This document shows, piece after piece, positions 35,304 to 47,977 of a stretch of 64,000 nt of DNA (the first letter of the stretch is position 1; each line of letters opens with the position of its first letter). The notes beneath the pieces were generated by a model. It worked only from the letters and a program-made list of their open reading frames with translations, ran no database searches and had not been told where the DNA came from. A program made the translations under genes and the position numbers. Source of the DNA: Lytechinus pictus (taxonomy: Eukaryota; Echinodermata; Echinoidea; Temnopleuroida; Toxopneustidae); the NCBI RefSeq assembly GCF_037042905.1, contig NC_087257.1:20872501-20936500 (forward strand), written 5' to 3'.

Positions 35304-36507
35304 TTGGTGTACATGTACATATTTAAGCATTTCCCTGTACACAATTACATATCATTTACATAATTACACATCATTTTTCCTTCAAAAGATAAACCCGAAA
35401 GGCTTGTCCACATGTAACCCGAACATATGTGAGCAAGCCTTTGCCAGGCTGTAAAGTTTGTGGCTGCCTGAAGCATAATATTGCGATCAAACACACTTCA
35501 TCAAATCATTCATGATTCCTAACACATATGCTTGCATCTGCTTGGTTGACAATGAAGTTGCGATTGATTAGTGAAGTTGTGTTTCATCTCAAACCTTTAT
35601 GCAACCGGTCCCATCTCATACCACAAATTGCTGTTTTGCATTCGTTCTGATGCAATACTGATTTCGAAAAACATACAAGACATTTGCCCTTAGGACAATT
35701 TTTTCCCTGCTGAGAAATATAGTTTGAGATTTTTTTTTAGTGTAGATGAATGAAGAAAATGTTAAAATTAGGGAAGCAAGAGTGGGAGAGAGATACAGAG
35801 ATGGGGGAGGGGGCATTACTGATTAAGTGACTGTTTGCTATTTTTCCCTGTAATGGCTTCTCTCGTACCAGTATGCAATTCAGGAAGAAAAAAAATTGGT
35901 TTAAGTAGAAGATGACTTTAGGTCTCCAGCATTTTATCCAAAGGAGATGGGGGCTCCTATAAAAAGAAAATATGTCAACAACCTATTAGTTTAAAAAAAA
36001 AATTAAAAGTAGAGCATAATTGTTATATCTGTTGCAAACTACCTGAAGGTTAGCAGAAGCATCGATACACGGGTGAGCCCATACCCTTTCGATTTGGAAC
36101 ATAAAGCTGCTGTTGGGCAAACATCATTGTCAAGCTGGTTAAAGGTAAAGATGTAATTTTCAAACAAAATCTAGAGGAAACAGTTGCGTCAAAGATGAGT
36201 ATTTTGTTGGAGCAAGAAATATATTCTTTTAAACACATCGAAAATACATTTTGTAAAGTGGCAAACTATTGATTACTTCATTTTACCAAATCCAGTATTA
36301 ACCTTAATTTTTGTTACAATGAGGGGTGGCTTTTTATGCATGCATAAATATTGGACAAAGAGTGAAGACAAAGCAAGTCAAAATAGAAAAAAAGATAAGA
36401 AGATAGAAAAGCAGGGGGACATGACAAAAACACAAACATATACTGCTCCTTCCACGACTCTTCATTTTATGTGACCAAACAAGCTAGGCTTGTTGGTCGG
36501 CAGACTG

Positions 36508-39500
36508 TCATTGTGGCGGCATGGGGATTCCCCGGGGGTCCATGGAGCTGGTCTCGGTAAGGTTCTTGATGAGCTGGGCCAGCCAGCGTTTGGTGGAGCC
36601 GTCGTCCTTGAGGACGGCCATGAAGCTGTTGTCCTTGAGCTGGTCTGGGAGGCACTGCCGGAGTGCACCGCGGGCTCTGTGAGCAGAAGAAATAACAAGC
36701 ATTCATCAGCACATTGAAATGTTAATGTAAGTTATATAAATGTAACAATTTTATTTCATGTTATCATTAATGATGATGATGGTGGTGGTGAAAATAAAGT
36801 GATGCTGCTGCTACTGCTACTGCTGAAGATGATGACAACAACAAATACTACGATGTTGCTGCTGATAACGATGATGATGGTGAAGGTGAGGATTATGATA
36901 ATGAAAATGGTGATGACGATCATGATGATGATAATGGTGGTGAAGGTGAAAATGATGATGCTGATGCGGCAGCTGATGGTGGTGGTGGTAATGATGAAGG
37001 TGATGATGATTGTGATAATGAAAATGGTGGTGATGATGGTGGTAGTGATGATGATAATTATTAACTCCAAATATCAGTTTACCTTTGGTTATCTGAAAGT
37101 CTGAGGTAGCATCTGACAACATGCTTCAAGAGTCTAGCTGATGGTTCTTTCGCCAGTGCTATCACCATCTTGCCCTGGAAATGACAAAATGAAATAATCA
37201 ATTTCAAATGAAAATACATATAATGCTAGGCTCTCGTTGCTCAACTGATGAACCCAATTCCCCCCCCCCTCCCCTCCTATATCAGCTGTTGAGTGTTGGT
37301 ACATGTATTCATTTTGTATGGAAACATAACATGCAATGAATTTATACATGAAATCATATTTTTGTAAATTTCTAACATTTTTAATTCATCATTTAATTTT
37401 GAGAAAGTTTGGGATTGAAATGCACTTACAAAATATTGTGGGATTTCAGAACTACATTACGCAAATGTTGCGAATTTACTCTCAAAATATATGCTAGACT
37501 AAAAAAAAAAAGATTGAAATGTACATGTATCGCCACGATCTGCTAACGTTACAAATTAAGCGTGAAAATTTTGAAGAGCATTTTTTAGCCCTCCCCCGCT
37601 AGATGGGTTTAATATCTTAAAGAAATTATTATCAATTCCTTTTCTTTTGTAAAACACCATGTACAACAACAAAGGAAAAATTATTCAAGGTTAAAACTTA
37701 CTAGTATCATTGCTACGTGGGAGAATCTTTCATACGTCTGACAGATGTAGGAAAGACCCGTTTCATCGAGAAGAATCTTCTGAAGTATGAAGGTAGCAAC
37801 CTGAACAGGGTGGGGTAACACAAAGAGATAACATTGATATCTACAATTGATTGCAACTTTTTAAACATGGTATATCATATGGGGGCATTTCAACAAACCT
37901 GTGATCAATTGCAAATCAATTTCCAGTCTCTAAATCCTTAATATGTATTGCAATTAATTATAAATTTGTGATTGATTGCTAATCTGCTTCTTGCAACAAG
38001 GAGTGTAATCTGATTTGCTACATTTAAATTGATTTATTCACTGTAAAATTGCAACAAAACATTTGCTATTGATTGCAAATATTTTTTGTAACACTTCCCC
38101 CCCCCCCCCCTTAGACTTACACTTCAGATTGATTGTATGATTGATTGAATATTTTATGTTTTAGGGTCCAGTAGATAGGAAAATATGGCAAAATACAAAA
38201 TCACATTTAAAAATAACATTGTTAACAAATATCTATTATTTTCTTATTTTTGCACCCCAAGATACAATGTATTTCTTTTCTTTTCTTTTTCCTTTCCTTT
38301 TCTTTGACTGAATTTTCTACAAAAAAAGTGTATTGAGCTTTTACTATAAAAAAGACCACTAATAATTGAAGGGAAAATCAAAAGAAAAGTATTTTTTTGG
38401 AAGGCATTTGTCTGTATAATAGAACGAAATACATGACACTCACATCTAAATCTTACAATATTCAGAACATAGAACGAGCTGAGTATTTATAGCAAAAAAA
38501 ATAGCTAAAACAATATGTACAAAATGTATGTCAAATTCAATTCTAACTTGAAATTATCTCGCAACATCATTAGGTAATACAGAGAAAACAAATTCATAAT
38601 TTTGAAGAAGTAAAAATTTTGTTTGCAAACTTACTGTTTTTGAAAGTTCACTGCCACTCTCCATTATCCTGAGACAGAGTGGGATAATCTCTGTCGTCAG
38701 TAAGAAATTTATAACCTCCTGTTCATCAGTCTGAAGAAAAAAATGAAAAAAAATAAAAAAATTTAAACTATTCATATTTAATCATTGAAATCACATTTCT
38801 GAAATTTCATCATTTACAGTTTAAAGCTTAATATCTGCAGTTTCAGCAAAAAAAATTAATTCATGGTTAATGAAGCCATTAATCAAAGTGGTCCTCTTTT
38901 AAAGTGATTATAATATAAACCACATTTAAACATTTCACTTTTCAGGAGACCTTGCGTATCATTCTATAGATTTATCCCTATTCTTCCCTTTGCTTGGGAT
39001 TTCTTGTTAAAGTTAAACATTTCTTTTCAATTCTTACTCCCAGCATGTGTTACACATATCGTGCATGTCTCTCATAATGATGAATTCTTAGTCTGCTGTT
39101 CAAACCCCTACCTTTGAATTAAAGGGTCTGAATGTGCAGCCTATAATGACTTGTGCTCTGAAGGCACTCTAACTCAACAAATTGATACTAAAAGTTTGTA
39201 TGTGCTGGTCTCCTACACAGACCCATTTATTGATCAAAGTTTCAATAAGGGTCTGTGCATGCAGACTAATGAACATTGGTAGCGCATGCATTATGAAACG
39301 GAAAAATCCTGTGTCGAACATTACCTTGACAAGAGCACCTATGACACCAAGACTCGTGAGGCGTAGGTACTCAAATGGGCGTGTCTTGCTGACGGTGTGT
39401 AGGAAGGGGTAGAGAAACAAAGGGATGTGAGCTGTAGGGGAGCAAGACAAAAACCAAAACGATGAGTTATCTTACTATCATAGGATGCACTGGTTTACAT

Positions 39501-42500
39501 TTTCACTGTGAAAATGATTGATACATGTATGTAACAGTAATCAGATTAGAAATCTATTTGAACCACATTCTCTCAGACTGTCGCAATGCCGATACTCAAC
39601 CTACCCCATCTACGGCGAGTCAGTGGCAGTCTGAATAAGCATACAGACACCAGTGGGCTAAAGCTAACAACAAAAAGGCAAAAGATGAAAAATTTTGTGT
39701 TCGCAATGGACAAGATGACTCCTATGAAAGACTAAATTACTGAGCTATCGGCAGAGCCAAAGTGAATGGAGCAATGCAAGTGTCTGTCATGACCATTTGG
39801 TGATGCAAAACATCTACAAGAAATCAGTAAACTAACATAGTTTAAAACACCGAAATAATTGTACATTGGCCTGGTTAAAAACAGTTATGAAGCAGGCCGA
39901 TTCATACTGACATCAATGTGTGATTTCAAGATTGGTGTTGACCTTTTGGTGTTGGAGTTAGGTCTATTTTTACATAAGCATAGCACCAAACATAAAATGA
40001 AGTTGGTCCTGAAAAGTCACTCACTAGGTGATGAGCTGATTATATTGTGATCTGGATTATTTGTGTAAACTCAGAATGGGTTTTGGAGCTAGGAAACGCA
40101 ATCCAAATTGTGCTTTGTACACCGACACCGGACTTGAAATCACCCAATGTGTTAATTAGCTATTCAAGTAGCTACCCATTTGGCCACCATGAATAAATTC
40201 ATGTAACAATTGAGTGTCAAGGTTTTTCATCATGCATTGCAAAAATATGGTCATGAAAATGCTAAAAATGCAATCAAAAACTGATAACATTCACACCTAA
40301 GTACTCTAAATGATATTAGTTTAATTATGCTATGACAAAATCAATTCTTTGAACAACAAATCTGTGAATTCCCCAGGAAATCAATTGCCATGATAAAGAC
40401 AAAACAACTATCTAATCTAAAATTCCCTATAACTGATTTAATGACTCATCTTACCTTGTAAGAATGCTGATCTTGTCTCTGGATGTGATGCTATACATTG
40501 TAACAGAGCTAGGGCATTGCACACTCGATTGGACTGGTGGGCCTGAAGAAAATTGAAAATTATTTTTTGTCTCCAATGAACAGGATGAAGAGAACATGGT
40601 AAACAACATAAAAAATAATACAAACAAAAATGTTTCATTTAGTTATTCAATATTCTTGTTAATATATAGCACTTTTCCAATAAAGCCCAAAGTTTATACA
40701 ATTAATCAATTATGCGCAAATATTTAATCTTAAATCTACAAAATATCAAGTATTATCTTGTAACCAAGTAAATCCCTGTCAAAAAGAGGGAGTCTAGGTG
40801 TGCAGTGCGGGTTGGTAGCTCATCCTGCTTGGCAGGAATGGTAATAGAACAACCGTTCATGAGGTCAAATTATCAGGGGGTAATGGATCTAGTGATGACT
40901 AGACAGAAATGTTTTTTTTAATGTGATCAAATTGAAAACTAGACAGGTAAATATCTCACCAATCTGTTATTAGACTTGACATCTATGTATATATCCATTC
41001 TCAAGCCTTTTTTTTAACATATAATATTTTATACAAAGTATATAAATAATAAATGAAGGAATTCTGTATTGACGTTGGTTTCAATCTACCAAAAAGTGTG
41101 ATACTTGTAAACATGGCTAAGTTGACCTATCATGAGGTAAATCTTCCTTTATTTTGTGCACACGAGACGCATACTACCGGGTACCCATCAATCTGATTAC
41201 CCATTAAACAACATGTGCGCGTTGGCATTTAAGCATGACTCTAAGTCACAATTACCGGTAACTGTTTATGAAAATCCCCCCTTGATAATGGAAAAACATG
41301 AGCTGTATTTTAAGTCAAATCTTTCCTAAGTCAAACAGATTTCTTCAGTCCAAAAAGATTTTACATTTACCTATTCACGTCATATCCTGCAGTCCTTTTC
41401 AGGACTAATTTACATGGCATTACCGCAAACCTAACCATCCAATTTTTTAATACAAATTCATATCAATAATAAATCCTGAAATTCTACATTGACTATGTTA
41501 TTAATCCATTTACTAGCATGACAAAATCTTAGAATTGGCTACTGATACAGGGCATACTGTAGATTCAAATCTGTCACTTCTACATGTTGTACATACTGTG
41601 AGAGCTGGTGGGTTGATGTATGGATAGATGTTGACGATCTCTTGTAGCAGTGCAGCCACTGTACCAAAGGAGTGCCACAGCATGGGGGCTAAGTCTGGAA
41701 CCACCTCACGCTTTTTACTGTTGAAAGAGGAAATTAAAATGAAAAGAAAATGAGCATTAAAGCTATTACTGACCCTAGTTGAACATAAGAGCATGAAAAA
41801 AAGAGCTTGATACTTTATTTAATTACTCATGACACTTTGACAGAAAGCACCAGTTGCTTTTTTTTTATGAATACATATATGTAATAAATATGCATGTAGC
41901 GTTTCCAGGAAAAGAAGAAAATTGGATTTTAAACTTTCATGGCAAGATTTCTGTCTTCTGGATGAACACACTGCTGGACGAACTGGTATAAATGCAGCAG
42001 GTGAGAGAGGGCGCAATGATATCTAGTCGTATCGTAGGTAGCTCTTTCCAATCTTTGACTTATACATCACCTATAGTGATGTACTATTTACTACCCGTCA
42101 TAGGAGATGGTTCCAAGCCAAAGGCATATTCACAAGAAATGATTGTTTTAATTGCTCAGTGTTTGTGGGGTGGATGGGAAACCTTTGTTGTGATCCACTT
42201 CCTGTCTTTCTACATTTTGTTCTTGTTCATGTTACATCTAGTACAGTTGTTCTTTAGTAAAATGAAGCACCATACAGTATATATAATTTTTCATTTGGGG
42301 CAGAGTTTTCATGAATTCACAACTCTCATATGGTTAGATATTTTTAAAATAGGAAATGGTGGGATAAATTGGGGTAGTTTTAGGATAGTGAACATATTAC
42401 TTATATTAGGTAGTGTAGTTTGAGGTACATGAAACAACCCCAGGCAATGCCTTGTAGTGATACCTGTCTACAAAGACCAATGAACGGAAAATAGAAAAGC

Positions 42501-45500
42501 GGTCTCCATGAACAGGTAGCCTTTACGAATAGGTTCCTATATTACATCTTTTGCAAAGGAAAAATTATCCAAGGGGGTCCAAACTTGTGTTCATTAGAGA
42601 GAGGTATTTCTTCTATACAGGGGGTCGCTAAAGCAGGTTTGCTAGTACAGTTTCAATGAGAAATAGAGAGAAACCAAACAGAGCTGCAAACCTTAGTTGT
42701 GAAAAATAATTATAATCTTTTTTTTTTGTCCTATTTTCAAGCCTAAATTCCTATTTTTCTTTTAAATTTGAAAAACATATCATACATCATCATTCTTACA
42801 AGTTTCAAAAATCCTATTTCTCGGGGAAAATCCAATTTAGTGTCACTTTCCCCTTAAAAATCCTACTAAATAGGATAAAATCCTTATTGTCAGCTCTGCT
42901 TATTTGTGGGTGCGTCGTGGTCTAGTGGTTCTGACTCGCGCCTTTGAAACAGAGGGTCGTGGGTTTGAATCGTAGCCATGGCGTGTTTTCCTTCAGCAAG
43001 AAATTTATCCACACTGTGCTGCACTCGACCCAGGTGAGGTGAATGGGTACCTGGCAGGAGTAATTCCTTGCATGCACTGAGCGCCGATGATGGTACATGT
43101 AGCTCGAGCTATAAAAGCCAGGGTAATAATAGCAGCGCTTTTGTATCTTCTGGCAAAAAGTGCTTTATAAATCTAGCTATTATTATTATGCTTATAAACA
43201 GGTGGTTCTCCTCCATGTATGCAGGTGGTTGCTTAAGCATGTTTGACTGTATAAATAACATATTTACCTTAATTCGTGTAGTGCATTTTCCCTTGTGTCT
43301 GGACTCGCTAGCTCCACAATCCACTGGTAGATCTTCTCTCTCTCCACCGGTGCCATGGGAGGGATGGAGGAAGGCGCTTGGGGAGGGGGGATTGCAGCTC
43401 CTCCAAGACGCTGATGGGATACAACAAAACATGAGATTCATTTAGACTACTCTTAACCATATAAGGACTGAGCTGTTTTGCATTGAACTCTTCAAATCAT
43501 CCCTCAAAACTCACTTATTTCAGTAGAGGTGTAGTAACTAGCTTCATTGGATGAGCCTGTGTCTATGAATGTTCTTAACTCTTTGGACACTGAATTATTT
43601 TTTGGGAAAAATAATGACAATTGTACTCATGATATTTTCTTTGAAATATAGAGTTCCAATTTCACCATCGATATTGATATTTATTGAATAGATGCTACCC
43701 AAGAACTATAGCTATTTATCACATTCCCCGGTATTAAGGTAAGGGAGAAAAATAATTATTACGATTGTTTAATTAAATTGTAGGAATGTGAAAAATTGCA
43801 ACATCAGCGCAACAAGAGTTAACAAAAACATGGTGCAATATAAATGCTGTGGATCATCATTTAAGAGGTGTTAAAAATTGGGAGGCATGATGGATCCCTT
43901 ATGAGCTTGGATGCTGCCCTTGCCAAAAATTAGCAGAGATTTGTTCTTATATACTAATACTGCATAAAGTATATACATTTTCTAATTTCAATATCAATTA
44001 TTAGGCATGTTCATATAAAAATATTTGCATATCAAACACCACACCCATCATCATTATCAGTAGAGGCGCTGGTCCAAAAATTGGGATTGTCCCAGAAAGC
44101 AAGAATATCCTCATAAACCAAGACAAATCATGTCTTGATAAATTGAGATTGTCTTTGTTTATAAGGACAGTTTTTTTGTCACTTACCCATGCGGGACATA
44201 GACGGTAATGACAGGAATGGAAAGTGCTAGAATTAGATTCAGTGCCCTCAATTCCCCCCAGTTTACTGTCTATTTTTCACAACTAACCGTCTTCCAGTAA
44301 TCTTGTTACCTGATATGTTTACATTGACTAGCGCACTTGATTGGGGTTGGCACTTGATTGGGGTTGGCACTTGACAGGTGAATGAATTTTCTTGTGAGGA
44401 GAAACAACAAGGAACAAGGTTATATCCATCATAACCTTGTTCCACTCATTCAATGAACAAGGTTATGATATAACCTTGTTCTCAGTTATGTCTCCATGTG
44501 TGGCAAAATAAGGGTGGCAATGTTTGGCTTATTTTCTTTGGGACAAATGCTTGATTTTTTTACACTGACAGTTTCCATAACACCTATTTGTCATACAATT
44601 TGGCCCTTAAGTAAATTTGATTCTTTAAATTATTTTTTTCTTAATTAGAAATAGAGATAAAAAATGAAAATTTTCTTGCCATATTACTTTCCACCAATAG
44701 AGGGCGTACACAAAAATATGCCCAAAATTCAAGTTTTTGAGCGCTCTAGTGAATACAAAAATTATTTCCAAGTTACTAATGAAAAATAAATTGCAACTGT
44801 ATGGAAATTAGTAATTTTGGTCACAAAAGTGATATTTTAATGATTTTTGAAAGTGTGTGGTCTGTACAGCATTGGCATGCCATAGTCCTTCCTGTAGATT
44901 CCCCACAGGCAGGGTGGTTGCAGTGAACAAGTGCCTTGTTCATTGAATGAGTGCATGGACTCAACGGCCGTATGTTTATGTATTAAGTTCGGATAAACCA
45001 GGGAGTGGGAGTTGCATGACAGCCGAAGTAAGTAATACTATGGTCACATTTGTTCTACGGCGGCCGTACGGCGAGTCGAATACAGCCGTTTTATTAAATT
45101 TGATTCAAACCACCTATATGTAGTTTGACAAAAAAATGTTAAAACGGCTGTTTTCAACTCGCCGTACGGCCGCCGTAGAACAAATGTGACCATGGTATCA
45201 CTGTTTGATTTTTTTCCTTTTTAGTTTATTTTTTCCCATTTTGGTGCTTTTCAGGCCAAAACGACATAATAATCTTTATTTTGGTCCATTTCTTTTTATA
45301 TATTTTTATGAAATAAAAGACAAAAATCGAGGAGTCCCTTCGAGGGGATTTTGCATTGTTAATCCCCTAATAATGGCGGCTGCACGATCGCGAGCCGTTT
45401 GTGTACGAGAATTTTTTTTTTTTTAATGTTAAAAACTCCTCGTCCTCGAGATGGCTGCCAGCTGTCTAAGACTAATGGAACTCTTGCCAATTTTTTTTTG

Positions 45501-46137
45501 GGGGGCTGTCTTTGTAAACTTCTATCTTAAATATAGTTTTTATCATGAAAAATTAGCTTGGGCTTGGCCTTGGCACAATTCAAATGAATGTATGTTTTTC
45601 TTCAAGTTCATCATGCTTTGTTTTTAACTTATTTTTGTTTTATTTTTAACTTCACTCATCAGACATTCAGCATGTCGTTTTTGGCCTAATCGTGAAATTT
45701 GTCACCTCTCTTGTCGTGTGCGTCGGTGTGTGTGCGATCGTTGTGTACAAAGTCAATGGGAGTGGAAAGATGTCACCACTAACGTTAGTCACCACCGCTG
45801 ACGAAATAAACGGCAATGAATGGACTGGTGACATAAACCACGATAATGCCTCGTTTTTTTACTTTGTTTTACACAACGCTCAATTAAGAGATTAATCTTC
45901 AATCAATCAGATACAAAATTATCTTATGAAAGCATTGACCATCGTTCGCTAGAAACTAATATGACCCCTACATAATTTTCAGTAGGTGGGACCGAGGCCG
46001 AACAGTTTTGTTGGTATTTGAAATGTGTGAAGATCCTTCCCGAAAATTGGGCACTTTTATACATTCTACAACAAAGAAAAATAATCTAAATTGATCTTAA
46101 ATAGTAATCTTACCGGTTGCATCCCAAGACCATGCAT
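36508..46137 (-). CDS. CNOT9: CNOT9 (RQCD1/CAF40), CCR4-NOT complex subunit
   Basis: Minus-strand coding exons in transcript order: 46137-46114, 43410-43268, 41717-41597, 40542-40455, 39431-39325, 38730-38635, 37800-37702, 37174-37083, 36676-36508. Together they are 939 nt, 312 aa plus stop, with all phases consistent. CNOT9 is a CCR4-NOT core subunit in the cytoplasm; its armadillo-repeat crescent binds CNOT1 and peptide ligands during mRNA deadenylation and decay. From exon 2 onward the protein follows the metazoan family almost residue for residue ([46 protein letters not shown] at the end). The N-terminus is a 24-nt coding exon (MHGLGMQP) followed by a Pro/Ala-rich stretch, slightly longer than the roughly 299-aa human protein. 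A 4.3-kb transposon begins 58 bases upstream of the start codon. Confidence 0.95.
36780..37065. repeat. Degenerate (GATGRTGR)n microsatellite
   Basis: A GAT/GGT/GAA triplet-rich tract in the last CNOT9 intron. It yields Met-, His- and Ile-rich frames on both strands that are not genes. Confidence 0.85.
42904..43190 (+). mobile_element. tRNA-derived SINE, same family as 26321-26600
   Basis: Box A: GCGTCGTGGTCTAGTGGTTC. Box B: GTGGGTTTGAATCG. The body has GCGTGTTTTCCTTCAGCAAG and AATGGGTACCTGGCAGGAG. It ends in ATTATTATT. It sits 80 bases from CNOT9 exon 2 on the opposite strand. Confidence 0.8.
44400..44490. repeat. Alternating inverted copies of AACAAGGTTAT
   Basis: GAACAAGGTTATAT, ATAACCTTGTTCC, GAACAAGGTTATGA and ATAACCTTGTTCTC follow each other within 90 bases, so each can pair with its neighbour. 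A further inverted match to 44449-44468 (CACTCATTCAATGAACAAGG) occurs at 44931-44950. Confidence 0.7.
44949..45475 (+). repeat. Duplicated 5'-region module, copy 2, with a MITE inside
   Basis: It matches 22258-22565 in order: GACTCAACGGCCGTATG, AAGTTCGGATAAACCAGGG, GACAGCCGAAGTAAGT, GGGGATTTTGCATTGTTAAT, GCGAGCCGTTTGTG and GGCTGCCAGCTGTCT. A MITE (45039-45196) has entered just after the GTAAGTAA. It lies in CNOT9 intron 1 on the antisense strand. Confidence 0.65.
45039..45196. mobile_element. MITE with GC-rich inverted repeats
   Basis: The left arm TGGTCACATTTGTTCTACGG continues into CGGCCGTACGGCGAGT, and the right arm is its inverse, ending ACAAATGTGACCATGG. The arms are about 45 bases with few mismatches, around an AT-rich centre. 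TA occurs at both outer edges. Confidence 0.8.
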
Positions 46138-46410
46138 TATACAAGGTATTATCGAAAGTTCAGATGAAAATTGGACGTCTCCCCACTCCTATTTCACTGC
46201 TGGCTAGCGACCGACGGATTTCCATTCTTATCCGTTCTCTGATTGGTCAGTTAAGACAGTGCGGTGTCTGTGTGTTCCGTGTACTGTACTGTGTGTATGT
46301 GTGATGCGAAGCGTGCTGTGCATGTGTCATAGAGATATATACTAACATGCCGGTCAATTGACCATATATGTTTCAGTGTATAATAAAAATGGAAACATGC
46401 TGGTCAACAT

Positions 46411-47640
46411 GCTATTGTAAATATATTGCATTATTTCGAGCATATTGTACACCGTTGTATACTGCACATTTGTGGTGCAGATATAAAAAGAGCAGTTTAA
46501 GGAAACTTGTGGTAGCCTATAACGATGCTATGAGAATGCTTCTTCAATTACCTAGGCACTCTAGTGCTAGTAGAATGTTTGCTGACGCTAATGTACCTTC
46601 ATGTCAAGCCGTTCTTAGAAACCTAACTTTTAAGTTTATTGAGAGAATTGACATTTCTGAAAATGCTATTGTAAATATATTGGTTAACCCCTTACAGAGC
46701 TGTACGAGGTACACCTCGGAACTGTGGAAGCGTTGGTATGACAATTTGTTAGCAGAGTCATAAGTAACCCAGAGAGCTCCCGTCCGCGCAGCGGGCGGGA
46801 GCCCAGAAGCTCACAGTGTATTCTACCATTGCCACCGGACAAGGGTGATTTATGGTCTAAATATTTCTCCAAATGAATTGTGAAAACAAAAAGTGTACAA
46901 TTACCACGATTATATGGATGAAGGTCTAGCGAGTGGCAGATTCCTGACATCTGAGCACAGTCTGGAACCTCAAAAAAACGAAAAGTTCTCTGCTTCTACC
47001 CCGTCTCGATCGGCCATTTTTGTTAAAAATCGTAACAAAACGGCCGATCGAGACTGGGTAGAAGGAGAGAACTTTTGGTTTTTTTGAGGTTCCAGACTGT
47101 GCTCAGATGTCAGGAATCTGCCACTCGCTAGACCTTCATCCATATAATCGTGGTAATTGTACACTTTTTGTTTTCACAATTCATTTGGAGAAATATTTAG
47201 ACCATAAATCACCCTTGTTCGGTGGCAATGGTAGAATACACTGTGAGCTTCTGGGCTCCCGCCCGCTGCGCGGGCGGGAGCTCTCTGGGTTAAGTCATAA
47301 GTAATTAGTGGTCTACTAATATTAGTCTGTATCTTTGTCTTTTTCGAGACAAGTTACTCATTTTGCCATATGTAAATATTTCCATTGTACTGTTGTACTA
47401 TTCACTTACTGCTTAACCACTTGTTTTAGGTATTCATTGTTTGTTCCTAGTTATTAGTGTGATTTGTTTTACTCCTTTTTGACTGTTTATACTTTATTTG
47501 TTCTTTGTTTATTCCAGTATTATCTTTGTATGTTTGTCTTGATGTATATTACATGTATGTTATTTGTTGATATGGACCTCTGCATATGCGGCTGTGTCTG
47601 GATTAAAGCCTTGAATTGAATTGAATTGAATTGAATTGAA
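46411..47640 (+). pseudogene. 3' fragment of a LINE retrotransposon
   Basis: The frame to 46763 contains SSLRKLVVAYNDAMRMLLQL and SRMFADANVPSCQAVLRNL, typical of the far C-terminus of reverse transcriptases of CR1/L2/Jockey-type LINEs. Its 3' UTR resumes at 47293 after an inserted palindrome and ends in a (GAATT)n tail at about 47610-47640. It is 5'-truncated, so only the end of ORF2 remains. It interrupts the satellite array of the foldback element. The exact left boundary is uncertain. Confidence 0.65.
46765..47292. mobile_element. 528-bp near-perfect palindrome with 9-bp target duplication
   Basis: The arms TAACCCAGAGAGCTCCCG and CGGGAGCTCTCTGGGTTA begin an inverted repeat that continues almost without mismatch to the centre near 47028. 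The same predicted peptide therefore appears on both strands. AGTCATAAG at 46756-46764 and 47293-47301 is a perfect 9-bp duplication. It is inserted in the LINE tail. Confidence 0.85.
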
Positions 47641-47875
47641 TTGGCTATATGTGTTTCAGTGTATAATGAAAATGGAAACATGCCGGTCAATTGGCTATGT
47701 GTTTCAGTGTATAATGAAAATGGAAACATGCCGGTCAATGACTATATGTTTCAGTGTATAATGAAAATGGAAACATGCCGGTCAATTGGCTATATGTTTC
47801 AGTGTATAATGAAAATGGAAACATGCCGGTCAATTGGCTATGTGTTTCAGTGTATAATGAAAATGGAAACACATT
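47641..47875 (+). repeat. About 50-bp satellite array, left side of foldback element
   Basis: Five units of the type GTTTCAGTGTATAATGAAAA + TGGAAACATGCCGGTCAATT follow directly. One to two more units lie at about 46345-46410, before the LINE insertion. Inverted units lie at 49815-50160. Confidence 0.85.
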
Positions 47876-47977
47876 ACGTCTTACCCCCGTTTGGGAACGG
47901 ACCGCAGTTCGGATTGCAAACTGCGGTATTTCACCCCATTTTGCGTTTGAAAATCTAAAACATCATTTCCAAGCCCT

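Larger units (their letters stand above)
30308..36507. other. Convergent intergenic region between the ankyrin gene and CNOT9
   Basis: This holds the 3' UTRs of both genes, whose ends I cannot fix. AATAAA on + at about 32324 and its complement on - at about 32345 are 20 bases apart and could be convergent poly(A) signals. The rest is MITEs (31151-31745, 32982-33883, 35001-35303), a tandem duplication near 34810-35000 and unremarkable AT-rich DNA. The open frame at 34619-34912 has no recognisable homology. Confidence 0.45.

Noticed and set aside
36756-37122. Met-, His- and Ile-rich frames on both strands
   Set aside because: They are translations of a GAT-type microsatellite within a CNOT9 intron.
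46684-47304. Two identical peptides encoded on opposite strands
   Set aside because: They arise from the palindrome and have no coding signature.
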